Part shown: positions 1-11,796 of the stretch, piece by piece
Layout of the letters: every line of letters begins with the position of its first letter
Numbering within the stretch: the stretch's first letter is position 1
Source: Pseudoneurospora amorphoporcata
Taxonomy: Eukaryota > Ascomycota > Sordariomycetes > Sordariales > Sordariaceae
Direction of reading: 5' to 3'
Assembly (NCBI GenBank): GCA_033297205.1
Contig: MU859120.1
Span: 113,638-177,637 of the forward strand
Length of the DNA: 64,000 nucleotides
The notes under the pieces: generated by a model
The model's input: the letters and a program-made list of their open reading frames with translations, nothing else
Told to the model about the DNA's origin: nothing
The model's database searches: none
Program-made: the position numbers and the translations under genes

Positions 1-246
1 TCATTTTCGTGGCGGTCCAGCTGAGCTGTACCGAACAATATGCAGCCATATCACACAGTGTGTAGCGTTTCTCCTGGCTCAACAAGGCTCTGAGCAGGTG
101 TTCCTCCCTGATTAAATCTTATTTCATCTTTTGAAAGGACTCCTCCGCCCAGTCCTCTTTCGCAGAAAAAAAAAAAAAAAAAAACTAAAAAAAAAAACTG
201 TCATCCCTCGGAGTTCCTTTGGGCGTTGTGCTTTTCATCTTTCACC
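1..246. other. Upstream leader of the first gene with adenine tract
   Basis: No gene is visible before the first start codon. The stretch holds an almost uninterrupted adenine tract at about 166-197, broken by one CT. It probably contains the promoter or leader of the gene starting at 247. Confidence 0.5.
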
Positions 247-1820
247 ATGGCCCAGCCTTTATCTACCACGCAGCTACTTGCTACAACTGATCTCAATACC
301 GGTGGCCCACCAATCACATATACGGCAGAATATGTATACGGTAGTCAAGCAATCACGTCTACTATTCCTGGTTCTCAAGGGCCCCAAGTGGTTATATCCG
401 CGACCTTGTTATCCATTGTTGGAGAGCGCCCAAGTGGTCTTCCGGCGGCAATATCCCCGAATGCACCAGCAACCATCTATTTGCCATTTTCACCAAGCCC
501 GGGCGTAGTGTCCACGGAATCCACATCATCACTAACCGCCCCGTCGACATTGACATCGGCACCGGTTACAACATCCCAATCAGAATCAAGTTCCAGCCTT
601 GCGACCACCTGCAGTTTCACTGTCAATGGAACAAGCACCGGTTATGATCCATCCTGCAAGCCTATAAACTCGCCAAAACCGGCTAAAGGACGGGGTGGAG
701 TGAGCTCTGGTGCAGCGGCCGGCATAGCTATCGGCTGTCTCATCGCCGGTCTTCTCCTCGGCCTTGCCGCCGCCTTCTGCTTCTTCTCGAGGCGAAAGCA
801 AAGACACGTGGGCCATGATGGCGATGTTACCCATGTTGCCACGACACCCTCCAAAGATTCGTCCTACGCACAGGTCGGATCAGGGATGCAGAACCAGGAC
901 GAGAAAGGCATGCCCCAACTGAAGCACTTTCTTCTCGATTCCCTCTCCGATCAGGAGCTCGCCGCCGAGCTTCGCGACCGACACAACCTCATCCAGCAAC
1001 ACGTCGAGAACCACTACCACTTCCACCCCTTGGATGTTAGACGTGTGAATCGCCAGAGCCTTCTTGCGGCGCTCTCCCAGCTAGGTTTGGGCCAGGCTGG
1101 CAGTGAAGGCCCCCCAGCCGAAACGATCGTCTCACTCGCCTTGGATCCAGACACAAGACAGATAGCTCTGCAGCACGTCTTATCCACAGTCATCTTCACG
1201 AGCATCGATCCCAGTGCCCGGAGCCATCTATCCATGCTGCCCACGTCGGTGGCGGCGTTCCTGCAGTCCATTGCCCCCGATGAACAGCACGGAATCGGAA
1301 GACAGGTGGATTCTCAAGGTTCGTTTCCCCACCCTCCAAGTCCCCGAAACTTCCACTGACAAAAGTCTGAATAGCTTCCACCCTAGCCCTCCACTGGTGG
1401 CGTGTCCTCTCCGCCTTCTTACTGCACCCCCAACGCACCCAACGGACAGCTCTGACTCCGTCAGACGCAGCGCTCGCGCCCCAGGCTGCTGCTATAGCAC
1501 AGGCGCTGAATCGCTTCCTGCTGTACTTTGTCGAGGACTCGGACACAGCCCGGTTTCAGCAGGAAAGTCACCTGCGGGAAGTCATCGCCGAGTGTGCCAA
1601 GTTTGGGTACGTGCTGTTTTCACAGCCAAGTGACTGGTGTTTCTTGCACGTCGCTGGGCATGAGCAAGTGGCCGGTTCAGTTCGCGGCTATCGAGGGAAG
1701 GTAGTGATCGCCGCTGGTCTGGTTAAGCATACTGATAAGGACGGAAGACGGTTGGGTGGAAGTGCGCAGACAAGTGGGACGTTAGTGGTTCCGCCTGAGG
1801 TTGGGTGGCGGACTGAGTGA
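247..1820 (+). CDS. Predicted single-pass membrane protein, function unknown
   Basis: Two exons, 247-1318 and 1375-1820, give 505 aa. The 56-bp intron has a GTTCGT donor, a CTGAC branch site and a TAG acceptor; it leaves one base of a codon in exon 1 and two in exon 2, so the frame is kept. The ATG at 247 sits in a strong CACCATGG context. Residues 1-150 are Ser/Thr/Pro-rich with no clear signal peptide. A Gly/Ala/Leu-rich transmembrane helix lies at about 156-180, followed by a basic FFSRRK stop-transfer, so the C-terminal two thirds should be cytoplasmic. That part contains HFLLDSLSDQELAAELR, and exon 2 continues as WWRVLSAFLLHP. I do not recognise the family. The layout resembles fungal cell-surface sensor-like proteins, but that is inference only. 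Confidence 0.75.
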
Positions 1821-3097
1821 GGTTGTCATGCGTCAGTTGACGGAGGCGAGTCAGGCTTAGGTTGTTGCAATTTGGTAAGGCATTGGATACACAGGCGAGG
1901 ATAATGGGCATCTCATTTGGAGTGCAATACGCCTGCTTGGGTGGAGAGAACGGGCAGTTTCCAAGCAGGCAAAGGGGGATTCTGTCGTTGACCAATCTCT
2001 ACAGCACCATCTGATGGTCAACTTTCAAGCCGCATCCGAAGTCCCTGTTGTCATTGGTTTCCGTGATCATGCTTAACCAGAACGTTGGGCAGTTCTCAAC
2101 CGAGACCTCCCTTCTTTTCCCGACTACCTACCTTAAAACACTGTAATCTTCCTCATCGCATGTGAGTGACGGACAAGGCTCTCGCATGTGCTAATTAGCT
2201 TCCACTGGCACTGTACCCCTATCCGTATAAGTAGATTTGCAAGGGGGGTGAAAGACGGCACTGGTTTGAGGGTGAGACCTCCAACACTTGAAGGCAGCCA
2301 TTAAACGTCGGCTGTGGCGTTTAAAATGGCGGATTCCAGACTTGGTCATACCGTCACACAGCTCTACACTAGCATTCAGCTTCATACCATGAACGCCTTG
2401 GGGATGCTCCCTCTCCTCCCCCTCCCCCCCGGGGAAAGTGCTTTTTTTCAGGCTGCTTGCCTGTCTAGGTAACCATTGAGAGCTCCTCATCGCAAGGCTT
2501 CCTTGTCGATTTCTAACTGGTACACAGGTATCTTAGTTGCATATGGGCTTCTATAAATTCCTCAACTATTTATTCTGTGTCACCTACCTGTGCTACCATC
2601 CTTTTCAACTCCTTGGGTGTTCCTAGCCAAGTTTGGATGGATCAGGCTCTCAGGTCAACAACTTCAGGATGGCCACTCAACCTTGACCTGGCTGGAATAC
2701 AATACTGAGTGCCATATTGCATTCATTATCTCTAGTCTGGCTGCAACCTTCCCATATCGATAGCCAAAGCCGGGCTACTCATTGGAGCTCCAGACTTGCA
2801 GCTGAGTGTTGTCTTGGGCCAACCTGGTCGACCGTCGTTCCAGGTCTTCCCCGCCTTCTCGTTTCCCTTTCTTCAAACGACAAGTTGTAAACACCCAAGG
2901 TCCAAGCGCGATTGACTCTTGCTTACTTCTCCAAGACCTAAATCTTTACCTGTTCTGTTGTGTCAAACCTTTTTTTTCCTCTGCTGCCTACCTTAGGTAG
3001 TCGATCTCCAACTACCGGTATCACTCTCACCGCGGTCACTCTCACCGCTCCCCACCAACCCCCAAGTCTCTAGACTCACCTTCCACTCAGTACCAAC
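1821..3097. other. Intergenic region, no gene seen
   Basis: The 1.3 kb between two plus-strand genes contain only short overlapping frames without coding character. The last 250 bp are pyrimidine-rich, as in fungal promoters and leaders. Confidence 0.5.
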
Positions 3098-4522
3098 ATG
3101 GAAGAAGTAACGGGAATACCCCCCAGCATCACGCTCTCCCACAAATCCCTCCTCTTCAGCATCCCCCTCGACCACGCCTCGACGGCTCCCACAGTCCGCC
3201 CCTGTCTTGAGCTAACACGATCATGTATCGTCGACCTGGAGGAGTTGATCAAGCTCTGCAATGAGAACCTGCCACTGATGAGGACGAAACCGGCGGTCTT
3301 CCGGCGTACCAACGATGTCATTGAGAGCGCTCGAAGCCAAGTATCACAAGTTTGTCACTTGCTGGAGAGAATGGCGACGTCCGGGCGGCCGGGGTCTTCC
3401 GCATCGCATGATGACCATGGAAGCGATGGCCAAGGTGGTGGCCAGGTTCATATGTCTTTCAAAAACCGCTGGGGACGGTTATCCACCGACGCTCGCAACC
3501 TGATCAGCACTCAGCAACCGCTTGTGGCCAAAGAGCAAGGTGCGGTGCTGAACGAGTTGAATTTTATGAGGCAGCTGGTGCTTATTGCTCCTAGTATTGT
3601 CAATGGACCAGGACCAGGACTGGGACCAACGGCTAGCACGGGCGAGCAAAATGGACAACCAAATCGTTCCAAAACGACCGTCTGGAATAACATGGGCCTT
3701 CTTGACGAGATAATAGGCGGAGGTGGAGGCGGGGTTCGACCAAAAACACCACAACAACTACAACAAACATACATCTATCCTTCCCCCAGGCCCGGGCCCG
3801 GAGATAACTTACTCCTACCGCCACCATATCCAGGCACGCCAGGATTAGAATCAAAGTTAAAGCTGCCCACGCTGCATCACCCTTCTTCGTCGTTGTCATT
3901 GTTGTCGAATGTTCCTCGGCCCTCCTCCACAAATGCTTCAAGCACAACTCTATGGAGTCCTACTACTGATCCGTCGTTCCAGGAGCTTCCATGCACAGAG
4001 ACAGGCGCAACAGCAAGCCAGCCCATCAACAACGCATATATCAGGCCTAACACCGCCATACACAAGCCATCGCCATCTAGGACGATATTCGACCAAGTCG
4101 GAGTTGGATTGCTCTACGGCGATGGCCGTGACCACACAAAATCGCCGTCCCTACAAACATCAACGTCAACATCACCAAGGTCGGAGCTACCTGAACTTGG
4201 TCCTGGGCCTGTGACTGCCACTACCACTAGAAACACCCTTATCTACAATAACCAACATACCCACAACCATAACTACCAGTGTCATCATCATCATCATCAC
4301 CACCACCACAATAATCATAACTACCAGAGCCAGAACCAGAACTATAACCAAATGGGAGGAATGCCACAGCAGCAACAGCCACAACCACAACCACAATACG
4401 GCTGCAACTGTGCTTGGCAAAAAGGCAATGTCAATGTACGAGTGGTAACGGCTATCAATGAGGGGGAACCGCAAGAGTTGTCAAGTGTGATGACTTCCCC
4501 TGAACCTGTGGAACTACCTTGA
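3098..4522 (+). CDS. Low-complexity protein of unknown function
   Basis: A single exon of 474 aa begins at ATG 3098, in an AACATGG context. Residues 1-105 look folded and largely helical (SCIVDLEELIKLC, RRTNDVIESARSQVSQVCHLLERM). Further helical sequence follows at about 125-170 (STDARNLISTQQPLVAKEQ). The rest is disordered: Pro/Gly/Ser-rich, then a His tract at about 396-404 and a Gln/Pro run near 424-434. The protein ends in VMTSPEPVELP. No catalytic motif or known domain is visible. The helical N-terminus vaguely resembles the N-terminal regions of other fungal helical proteins, but I assign no function. Confidence 0.7.
   Translation: MEEVTGIPPSITLSHKSLLFSIPLDHASTAPTVRPCLELTRSCIVDLEELIKLCNENLPLMRTKPAVFRRTNDVIESARSQVSQVCHLLERMATSGRPGSSASHDDHGSDGQGGGQVHMSFKNRWGRLSTDARNLISTQQPLVAKEQGAVLNELNFMRQLVLIAPSIVNGPGPGLGPTASTGEQNGQPNRSKTTVWNNMGLLDEIIGGGGGGVRPKTPQQLQQTYIYPSPRPGPGDNLLLPPPYPGTPGLESKLKLPTLHHPSSSLSLLSNVPRPSSTNASSTTLWSPTTDPSFQELPCTETGATASQPINNAYIRPNTAIHKPSPSRTIFDQVGVGLLYGDGRDHTKSPSLQTSTSTSPRSELPELGPGPVTATTTRNTLIYNNQHTHNHNYQCHHHHHHHHHNNHNYQSQNQNYNQMGGMPQQQQPQPQPQYGCNCAWQKGNVNVRVVTAINEGEPQELSSVMTSPEPVELP
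4283..4309 (+). repeat. CAT/CAC trinucleotide repeat (poly-His)
   Basis: Nine consecutive CAT or CAC codons inside the 3098-4522 gene encode a polyhistidine tract. The mix of the two codons suggests an old or interrupted microsatellite. Confidence 0.85.
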
Positions 4523-5032
4523 AAGTGGAGTTTCCCTTGCGGTACTGGTTTCTCTAGTCTGAGTTCGCTCCAAAACAACTTGAAGGGTCTAGGAGGGTCT
4601 CAAGTCGACGAGTGGGGCACGCTTCTCATAGCCTTGTCGTCAGAATGGGGGTCGGAATGTGAGGCTTACTCGGTTCGTGTGTAGAATATGTAGGATGTAT
4701 AAAGAAGGCTTCGTAATATCCCCACGGGTCAGTGCAATACACGAAACATTTGACGAGACCAAAAAGTACTGCGGGTGATAACCATGATAATAGTATTCAT
4801 CTATATGTGTCTGTTATACCGCTGCTCATGCCATACACGGCATGTTTACGTCTATTTGCGGACCTGAAGACTAGAGGATATAATTTCAGACGCTGGGAGC
4901 TATCAACGAGGGGATTTGAAAAGGGAAGGGCCTCACAACTCCTCGGCTGACCAATCAATCCACCAACATGAAAATGGTGCGCGTGTGTTTGCGCTGACAG
5001 AACGTTGATGCTCAGCAGCTGTGTTGATAACT
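4523..5032. other. Intergenic region between convergent genes
   Basis: About 510 bp separate two convergent stop codons. They should contain both 3' UTRs and polyadenylation sites; I see nothing else. Confidence 0.5.
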
Positions 5033-6970
5033 TCAAAACGACTTGTTAGCCTCATGATCCCCTTCTGCGCTTCTAGAGGACCTCATCTGCTTGATCTTTT
5101 CCTTCAGTTCTTTCTGCCGCTGTTCGTAAGACGCTTTGACGTTCTGGAACGCCGGTCAGTGCCAGCCACCCCAAGCTTAAAGCCTCATTTAGGTGGTCTG
5201 ACGTACCTGGTCAGCTTCAGCAGCTGATGTGGTGTCATGGGGAGAGCGGATTCTGTCTTGAGCGCCTGAGTCATCAGCCAATCTGTCATGCGCAGGAGAT
5301 TTAACGGCCGCGGAAGAGGCCCTGCGGCTTCTACTGCCTGGCCTGGGCGAACCATCCACGCTGCTGTCTCGGTCATCCCTTCTACGAGAGCGTCTGCGAG
5401 GGCTCCGCGAGCGGCGAGGGCTAATGCTGCGGCTTGCGCTTCTGCTACGTGATCGGCGTCTAGAAGAACGGCGGTCGGGAGAAATGCTGCGGCTTGTACG
5501 ACGAGTTCGCTTAACCGGGGTGCGGCTTCGCGATCGGGAGAGGCGAGAAGACCCAGTAGATGATACGGAACGACTGTAGCGCTTGCTTCGAATCCTCGAC
5601 AGGCTCCGGCTCCGACTCCGGCTCCGGCTTCGACTGCGACTCGGACTACGCGTCAGGCTTCTACTAAGGCTTCGGGTGATGCTCCGGCTCCGAGTGGGGG
5701 TGCGACTCCGGGTGCGGCTACGGCTTCGGCTAGGGGAAGTGGAGTAGCGGCGGCGTTTCGGGGACCGAGAACCACGATCGGATGAAACCGAGCGAGTCCG
5801 AGATCGGGAGCGCCCCCGGTATCTGGGTCCGCGCCGTGGCGATGGTGACCTGACACGCTTATGCCGTCCCCTGTGGGGGATCGGAGAACGAGAGCGAGTA
5901 CGTGACCTTACCCGTCCCCGTCTTGGAGGAGGGCTAGGGGATCGAGTAACAGACCGGCTCCTTCCGTCGACGCTGGGTGACTGCGAGCGAGAGCGGGACC
6001 TCGACCGTACGGACGGCGACCTAGTTCGAGATCGACGCCTCCTGTCGTCCCGTCGTCCTCCACCACGTCTGAATGTTGGGCTTCCTCGGGGAACATATGA
6101 ATCTCTGAGTCCTCCTCTTGGCGGGCCACGGTCTCTCTGATCGCGAAAACGTGGTGGTGAGCGCGATCGGCCACCGCCTCCTCGGCCTATGTTCCCTCGG
6201 GGTTCACGGTCATCACGGCGTCCGCCACGCCAGGAGTCGCCGCGGCCACCACCCATACCGCCTCCTCGCCCGCCACGGCCCCTTTCCGGTCTACGTTCGA
6301 ATTCCTGACGCTTCTGTCGTGCCTCTTCTGCAGCTTTGTCCGCTTCGAGCTGTCGAAAACGCTGTCAGCCAACGCTCACCAGAGGTTACCAGAGCGAACA
6401 GGGAAATGGGGTGCGTACCTTCTCCTGAATCAGTTCCATCTTCTTGGCCTCCAGCAGCTCCTTAGGAACGCCTTGAGGACTAGTCTGCGCACTGAGAAGA
6501 AGCTTCCAGAGGTCCTTGCAGAATGTCGGGGTATCTTTATCGAGAAAGCCTGTGAGTTGGATCTGCATGGACTTGATGTCGGGCTGCCATCGCCGTTTGG
6601 TTAGTGTCGTGTTGTCGCAAGGGGCTCGGTAGTTGTAAATATCGTCGGCTACTTACATAGCGGCCACTCTCGAGTAGGTTAAACACAAGCTCGATAATGA
6701 CATCGTCTTCGTTGGCTAGAATCTCGGTGACCTTGCTGGCAATCCATCTGATTAGAAACGCGACGTGTTAGCGACTGTCTTGTAGTTATCCTCTCCTGGT
6801 GTCCGAGTCACCTGAGCATCACGATGATAGGAGATCGTTGACTTGACGGCGATCGGGGGCACCTACTTCTTCATGACCTGGATGTTAACTTTTTGCATGT
6901 CCACCTTCTGATTGAATTCGGGAGGGAATTTGGTGCTCTTCAAGAGCTTGGCGTCCACTCCGGTCGCCAT
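5033..6970 (-). CDS. PWI-domain SR-rich pre-mRNA splicing coactivator (SRm160/SRRM1-like)
   Basis: Five exons on the minus strand: 6867-6970, 6657-6747, 6419-6583, 5207-6349 and 5033-5143, giving 537 aa. The start is MATGVDAKLL. Residues about 20-110 form a PWI domain (FPPEFNQKVDMQKVNIQVMK, KKWIASKVTEILANEDDVII, FLDKDTPTFCKDLW), which binds nucleic acid and contacts spliceosomal proteins. A short charged helix follows (EADKAAEEARQKRQEFERR), then an RGG-like stretch, then about 280 residues of dense RS/SR repeats typical of nuclear-speckle splicing factors. The last exon adds a charged helix ending EANKSF. Known members join exonic splicing enhancers to the core machinery. Intron 3 has two in-frame AG acceptors 12 bp apart; I chose the distal one because the first lies only about 3 nt from the branch site. 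The gene converges on the 3098-4522 gene. Confidence 0.9.
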
Positions 6971-8068
6971 GGTGGGCTGTGTATATCGGGGGTATTGCTG
7001 CGATTGGAGGTTGAGAGGTTAAGTTGGTCAATGTCGAAATGGCGAGGACGAAAAGAATGTTGATGTTGAATTGCTTCACCAGATTTCGAGCGACGTTGGG
7101 GGCAAGTCAACAGAAGATGATGTCGTCGGGCGCGACGTTTTATGGTGGGTCCTCTCTAACTAATTGTGGGGCCACACGCGCGCTGTCGGAAGTCACTTGC
7201 AAGGGGCGGTCCAGGGGTCAAGGGCTGCAACGTTGGATTCGAGCTTTAGTGTAAGTGGACGGTCGAAGCTGCATTCTTCTGGAAACTAGGTAGGTACAGG
7301 CCGATCACGCATGTCGTCTTTCTAGAATATGAACTATATGACCCAAACGGATTGGTGGTTTGTAACTTTTTCCAATAAGCTGTGATTTGTCCAGGGGATT
7401 TTGTGGTTAACGTGGGCTACGAAACACGGTAACGGTGGACAACTGTCACAGTCTACCGTCACTGTCCTTGTTCATATTTCACTATAACATCAACAGCCGT
7501 TGTAATTCAATAACTCCAATATCGGAAGGCCAATCTCGAGGTCACAGATTTACTAACTTTTGTCTCAAAGAGCCGTTGAAGTGATGTTCAACCTGTCATA
7601 GAGGTATCTCCCGCAGAATGAAGGAGGTATTCACGGAGACGTTGAGGCAGTGGCAGAAAACCGAGTGTTGTGAGGATGAGTAGGTTTTCGAGGCGTAGGC
7701 AAATCATATTCAATGCTCAGTCTACGAAATTCACGTATCCTCCATCAAAGGACCGACATCCTCCTGTGCTTTTAGAACGCCCAACAGCGTTGCCAAAAAT
7801 ACATTGCCGTTTTCCCTCCGAGCCGTTATGGCGTATCATCTGCGCAAACGCCAAACACGAATTGGTGGAGAGAGACATGTCCATAGCCCATAATGAGTCA
7901 TCTATCAGCAGACCAAAAAGACGAGAAAAAACCATACCCAAGCAAAACCGTCTGAGCTTGTACTCCTGGATTGCCATCGTGACAGTATATGGGCCATGAA
8001 CGCAACGATCTTAAACCAAGACAAATACGTAGAAAGAAAGCTTGTAAAGCTTGCTGCATGGGGTGTGT
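6971..8068. other. Intergenic region, no gene seen
   Basis: About 1.1 kb between the start of the PWI gene and the end of the next minus-strand gene. The overlapping frames on both strands near 7670-7999 resemble no protein and have no coding character. Confidence 0.5.
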
Positions 8069-8811
8069 TCACGAAGATGGCGGTGATTGGGTCTTGGGAT
8101 AGATGAAACGACGTATTTTGGCATCTGCGCCATCGTTCTTGTCCGTCTGGTAGCGGGATTGCAATGTGGCTATCTTGTCTCTGAGCTTATCAATGCTTGT
8201 GGTGTCTTGCTGCTTCAGCTTCGTACGGATCTCGTATAATGCCATTAGGGAATGCGCTCGGTCAATGTCGTCTTCGGGCTGTAGATTCGTGAAGCTGTTA
8301 GTACTGCAACCCTCCTATACAACCACACATCGGACCTGATATCTGACCTCGGATTCTCTTCGTGGAGTGCCGGGGATGGACCCATGATTCGAGTTCGTAC
8401 GTGTCATGGGGGGAGTCGCAAGAGGACGGCCGTATTTGTCATATCTGGCGGGTGAGGCCGCCCTCGAGAGTAGCGCGGTTGCGGAAGCGACACGTTGGTG
8501 TTGAAGTTGATTAGGGCGGATGGGAGGCTGGTCGGTCGATGGCTTCAAAGACTGATGCGACGATTCCGCAGCGGGCTGACCGGCGCTCTTGTTTGCGTTG
8601 ACGACCGCAAGTGCGGCCTGTGATTCTTGCTGTGGCGAGAATGTCAGTGAATAAATGACCCAGCATGAGTCAAATCCCCAAAGCAGTGCCATGTGCGCGA
8701 CGCTGACAGAGGAACTTGGACGTTAAGTTCTGTGGGGAAGGGAGGGATACATACAGCCGCATTTAGATCGCTGAGATCGGCCAACATCTGGGCAAGTTGA
8801 ATGCTCTCCAT
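8069..8811 (-). CDS. Small coiled-coil protein, function unknown
   Basis: Three exons, 8755-8811, 8348-8629 and 8069-8278, give 182 aa. The start MESIQLAQMLADLSDLNAA is followed by a GTATGT donor. Exon 2 (QESQAALAVVNANKSAG) carries a Pro/Ser-rich linker with the distinctive stretch SPARYDKYGRPLATPPMTR. Exon 3 is a charged, probably coiled helix (DDIDRAHSLMALYEIRTKLK, SIDKLRDKIATLQSRYQ) ending in PKTQSPPSS. The second intron has a perfect TACTAAC branch site. Its donor is ambiguous: GTCAGA at 8347 or GTCCGA at 8335, both in frame, differing by four residues. I do not recognise the family. Size and heptad-like helices would suit a small scaffold or kinetochore/spindle-type subunit, but this is a guess. 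Confidence 0.65.
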
Positions 8812-10122
8812 CGTCTCGGCTGAAGTATATGAATCTGTTTCGCGATCATGTAATGGGTATGGGTTAAGAGTGTAGTAGAAGGTTTCGCTCCGAGATATCG
8901 ACACCTTGGAGTTTCGGACCCTCTGGGAACGAATAAATCACGTAGGGTCAAGAATGTGTGTATGAATCTAGAAAAGTCGTCGGTGTCTTTCTTTTGTTGC
9001 AGGTAAAGGCGATAGAAGATCGGGAGATCCAGGAAGGAGATGAAGAGGAAGCAGCCGGGTGAGCTAAACAAGTGGTCGCAGATGAGCGGAAGTTGTTGCA
9101 ATACGAAAGCCCGTTTTATAGTTCACGTCATACTGGTAACCCGCCGCCCAATTGTTTGAGCTGTTCCGCTTTGTCACCAGCGTGGTTGCAGACCGTCTGA
9201 CCGAACGGATGCAAGGAATCCAGTGAGCGCAGCAGACTGTGTGCAAGGTAGTGGAGGGGTGTGCGAGCACGCAAATGCTCTGAAAGGTGCGAACCCTGGA
9301 ATGAGTGGTGAGGAGAAAGCAGCGGGAAATGGACTGCCGGTTTGCAATTTGGAGGTCTTAAAGGGATGGTGACGGGAGGGCCGTCTCTTCCTTTGCTGGA
9401 GTAATTCCATACCTCCCGTCTAGTGGTGCTAGGATGCCGTTGGGAACTTGGGGTGTCGCGTGGGACTGCCAGCAGGGCATTCTGGGCATCTCCGCTAAAC
9501 CATCGATTTAACCTTCCCCACAGTAGCAGTCCCCACTTCCCCCGGGCCAGCCCTTACAGTTCCACCGGGTATATTGGTTTAGGAAAGCCAATAACAAACA
9601 CTTAGGTCAGAACGATCACTATCCTCCGTGCTCGGGGCCGAGATCCTGGTGCGAGCTGGCAAGCCGGCGACTCCGCAGTCACGATCCTCCACCTTCCTAT
9701 TGCTGCCAAGACAGTTCCTTGGCTGGTGGTACTGTAGCAAGAGCTGTTCAGTGCACTAACATTCCTTCTCAGCGGTTGTTGTGCTCGTCTCAACAATCCA
9801 GTCGTAGTTATCCCCAACCCCTCTCGGCGTTACGCAAGTTTGAAGTTAAATTGCTTACCTTAGGTATTGACTGTTCGACTGTCAGCATCTGGAACAGAAG
9901 AGGTGAGTTCCAGCCAATAGCAAGGCGGTGAGATGGCTGATCGGTTGTGCACGGGATATCTTTTCCAGAGAGTCACAGAGTCACAGTTGAGATGGTGGGG
10001 GTTGCAAACTGCCTGAATTCAGCACCCAATATAAACCCGCCAAAACCTCCACTGATATTGTTGAATAAGCAAAGTCTAAATCTCATACAGCCCTATATAA
10101 CAGTCCAAAACCAGTCGCAAAC
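8812..10122. promoter_or_regulatory. Divergent intergenic region upstream of the acylpyruvase gene
   Basis: 1.3 kb between two divergent genes with no supported coding sequence. CCAAT at 10026-10030 overlaps a TATAAA-like box at 10030-10035, about 90 bp before the acylpyruvase ATG. That places them plausibly as core promoter elements; this is inference from position. Confidence 0.4.
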
Positions 10123-10963
10123 ATGAGTCTCACACTCAGGAGAGGATTGACAACCATGGCGTCGCTCAAGAAGGCCACCAAGGTCGTTTGCATTGGCCGC
10201 AACTATGCGTAAGTGTGCACAAGTACCCCATAAGCCCATCTGAACATTTTACTAACTCATTCAACAGGGACCACATCGCGGAGCTGAACAGCGCAAAGCC
10301 CAAGCAGCCTTTCTTCTTCCTTAAGCCTCCTTCGTCCATCATCCTCCCCGGAGAAGGACCTGTGGTTCGGCCTCGTGGTGTCGATATGCACTACGAGGTT
10401 GAGCTTGCTCTTATCCTCGGCAAGCGTGTCAGAGACCATGATGCTTCGGACTTGAAGGGAGCCCTGGATGCCATTGAGAGTGAGTTACCCAGCTCCAATG
10501 TTCCATAGTCACGTTACTAATATTTGTTCTTTAAGGCTATGCTCTCAGCATCGACATGACGGCCCGCAACGTCCAGAACGAGGCCAAGAAGAAGGGCCTC
10601 CCCTGGGATATCGCCAAGGGCTTCGATACCTTCCTGCCCATGAGCAAGCTCATCGAGAAGTCCCGGATCCAGGACCCCCACAACATCGAGCTCTACCTCA
10701 AGGTCAACGACGAGGTTCGCCAGAACGATTCCACCAACCTGATGCTCTTCCAGATTCCCCGCATCCTCAGCGACATCTCCAAGGTCATGACCCTCGAGGC
10801 TGGTGACATCGTCTTGACCGGCACTCCCAAGGGTGTCGGCCCAGTTGTTCCCGGTGATGTCATGCGCGCCGGTATCCGTGTGGACGGCAAGGAGCTCGAG
10901 GAGGCCAAGATCGAGATTGCGGTCGAGGAGTCTACCCGCGCGTATGAGTACGCCGAGACGTAA
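10123..10963 (+). CDS. Acylpyruvase / fumarylacetoacetate hydrolase family (FAHD1-like)
   Basis: Three exons, 10123-10208, 10268-10479 and 10536-10963, give 241 aa, close to the usual FAHD1 length. The family hydrolyses acylpyruvates and decarboxylates oxaloacetate with a Mg ion, usually in mitochondria. Visible signatures are the N-terminal CIGRNYADHIAEL, with the His and Glu of the catalytic lid, the metal-binding VDMHYEVELALILGKRV, the conserved Asp in SIDMTARNVQ, KGFDTFLPMSK and TGTPKGVGPVVPGD. The first 12 residues (MSLTLRRGLTTM) are basic and hydroxylated, compatible with mitochondrial targeting; a second Met at residue 12 could give a cytosolic form. The gene converges on the dioxygenase gene, with 169 bp between stop codons. 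Confidence 0.93.
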
Positions 10964-11132
10964 ACACCGAACGAACATGGATGATAGTCTACCCGCAGAT
11001 ACCCTCGCGTAGTTCGATGTACATATAATTCTTTTATGTATACTCAGGCAGACGATACGTTGAATGAAGGCCATTTTTTGCCGCGCTGGATCTCTTCGGG
11101 GAAAAGAAAATTCAATATACAGACTTTTCGAT

Positions 11133-11796
11133 CTATTCCTCGTTCGGGTTCTTGATCGATCCAGGCTTAGGACACCAATCCGCCAGCTCACCACACTTCT
11201 TGCAAGTCCTCAGCTGCTCATCACTCTTGAAAGCCTCTACGGCCGCCTTGATCTGCGTTCCCAGGTCGGTGCAGTGGAAGCTCGCTTCATGGACGATCTC
11301 CTTGCAGTTCTGGCAGTACCACCTCATGCGGTCGATGGCGTCCGCGGGACGCTTCTGCTCCAGCACAATACCGACCGTGTCGGCGAACCGCACCGGGTTG
11401 TGCGGGGTGTTGCCCGGCAGAAGGAACATCTCGCCCTCGCGGATGATGATGTCCCTGAAGTTTCCGTCGTCCACTACCTTGAGCATCATGGCGCCCTTGT
11501 ACTGGTAGAACCACTCTGGGGTCTGGTTGATGTGATAATCGGTGCGAGCGTTGGGGCCGCCGACGATCTGTGGAAGTTGTCAATCACCATGTCAGAAGTA
11601 GTCCGAATTGGATTGCTACTAACCATGACGGTAAAGTCATCATTGTAAACGCAGTAGTTGTTGATAGGTGGCTTTAAAAGGTAAGAGTTCTCTTCGAGCC
11701 TGTGTAAGCTGTGAGCGCAAGCTGATACGCTGAGGGGTTACATATGCCCGATGAGGATACACACCATTTCGGCAGGTTTACTGGTGCGGAAAGCAT
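11133..11796 (-). CDS. bna1: 3-hydroxyanthranilate 3,4-dioxygenase
   Basis: Three exons, 11765-11796, 11624-11699 and 11133-11567, give 180 aa, normal for the family. The enzyme opens the ring of 3-hydroxyanthranilate with Fe(II) and O2; the product cyclises to quinolinate in the kynurenine route to NAD. The N-terminus MLSAPVNLPKW is split by the first intron inside the Trp codon. Cupin metal ligands are visible in TDYHINQTPEWFYQYKG (His and Glu) and LLPGNTPHNPVRF (His). The C-terminus keeps two Cys pairs, YCQNCKEIVHE and RTCKKCGELADWC, the rubredoxin-like second iron site of fungal and bacterial enzymes. The protein ends IKNPNEE. It diverges from the copper-transporter gene across about 790 bp. 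Confidence 0.95.

Noticed and set aside
10517..11194. 225-codon minus-strand frame antisense to the acylpyruvase gene
   Set aside because: It is a shadow of the GC-biased third positions of the acylpyruvase exons and resembles no protein.
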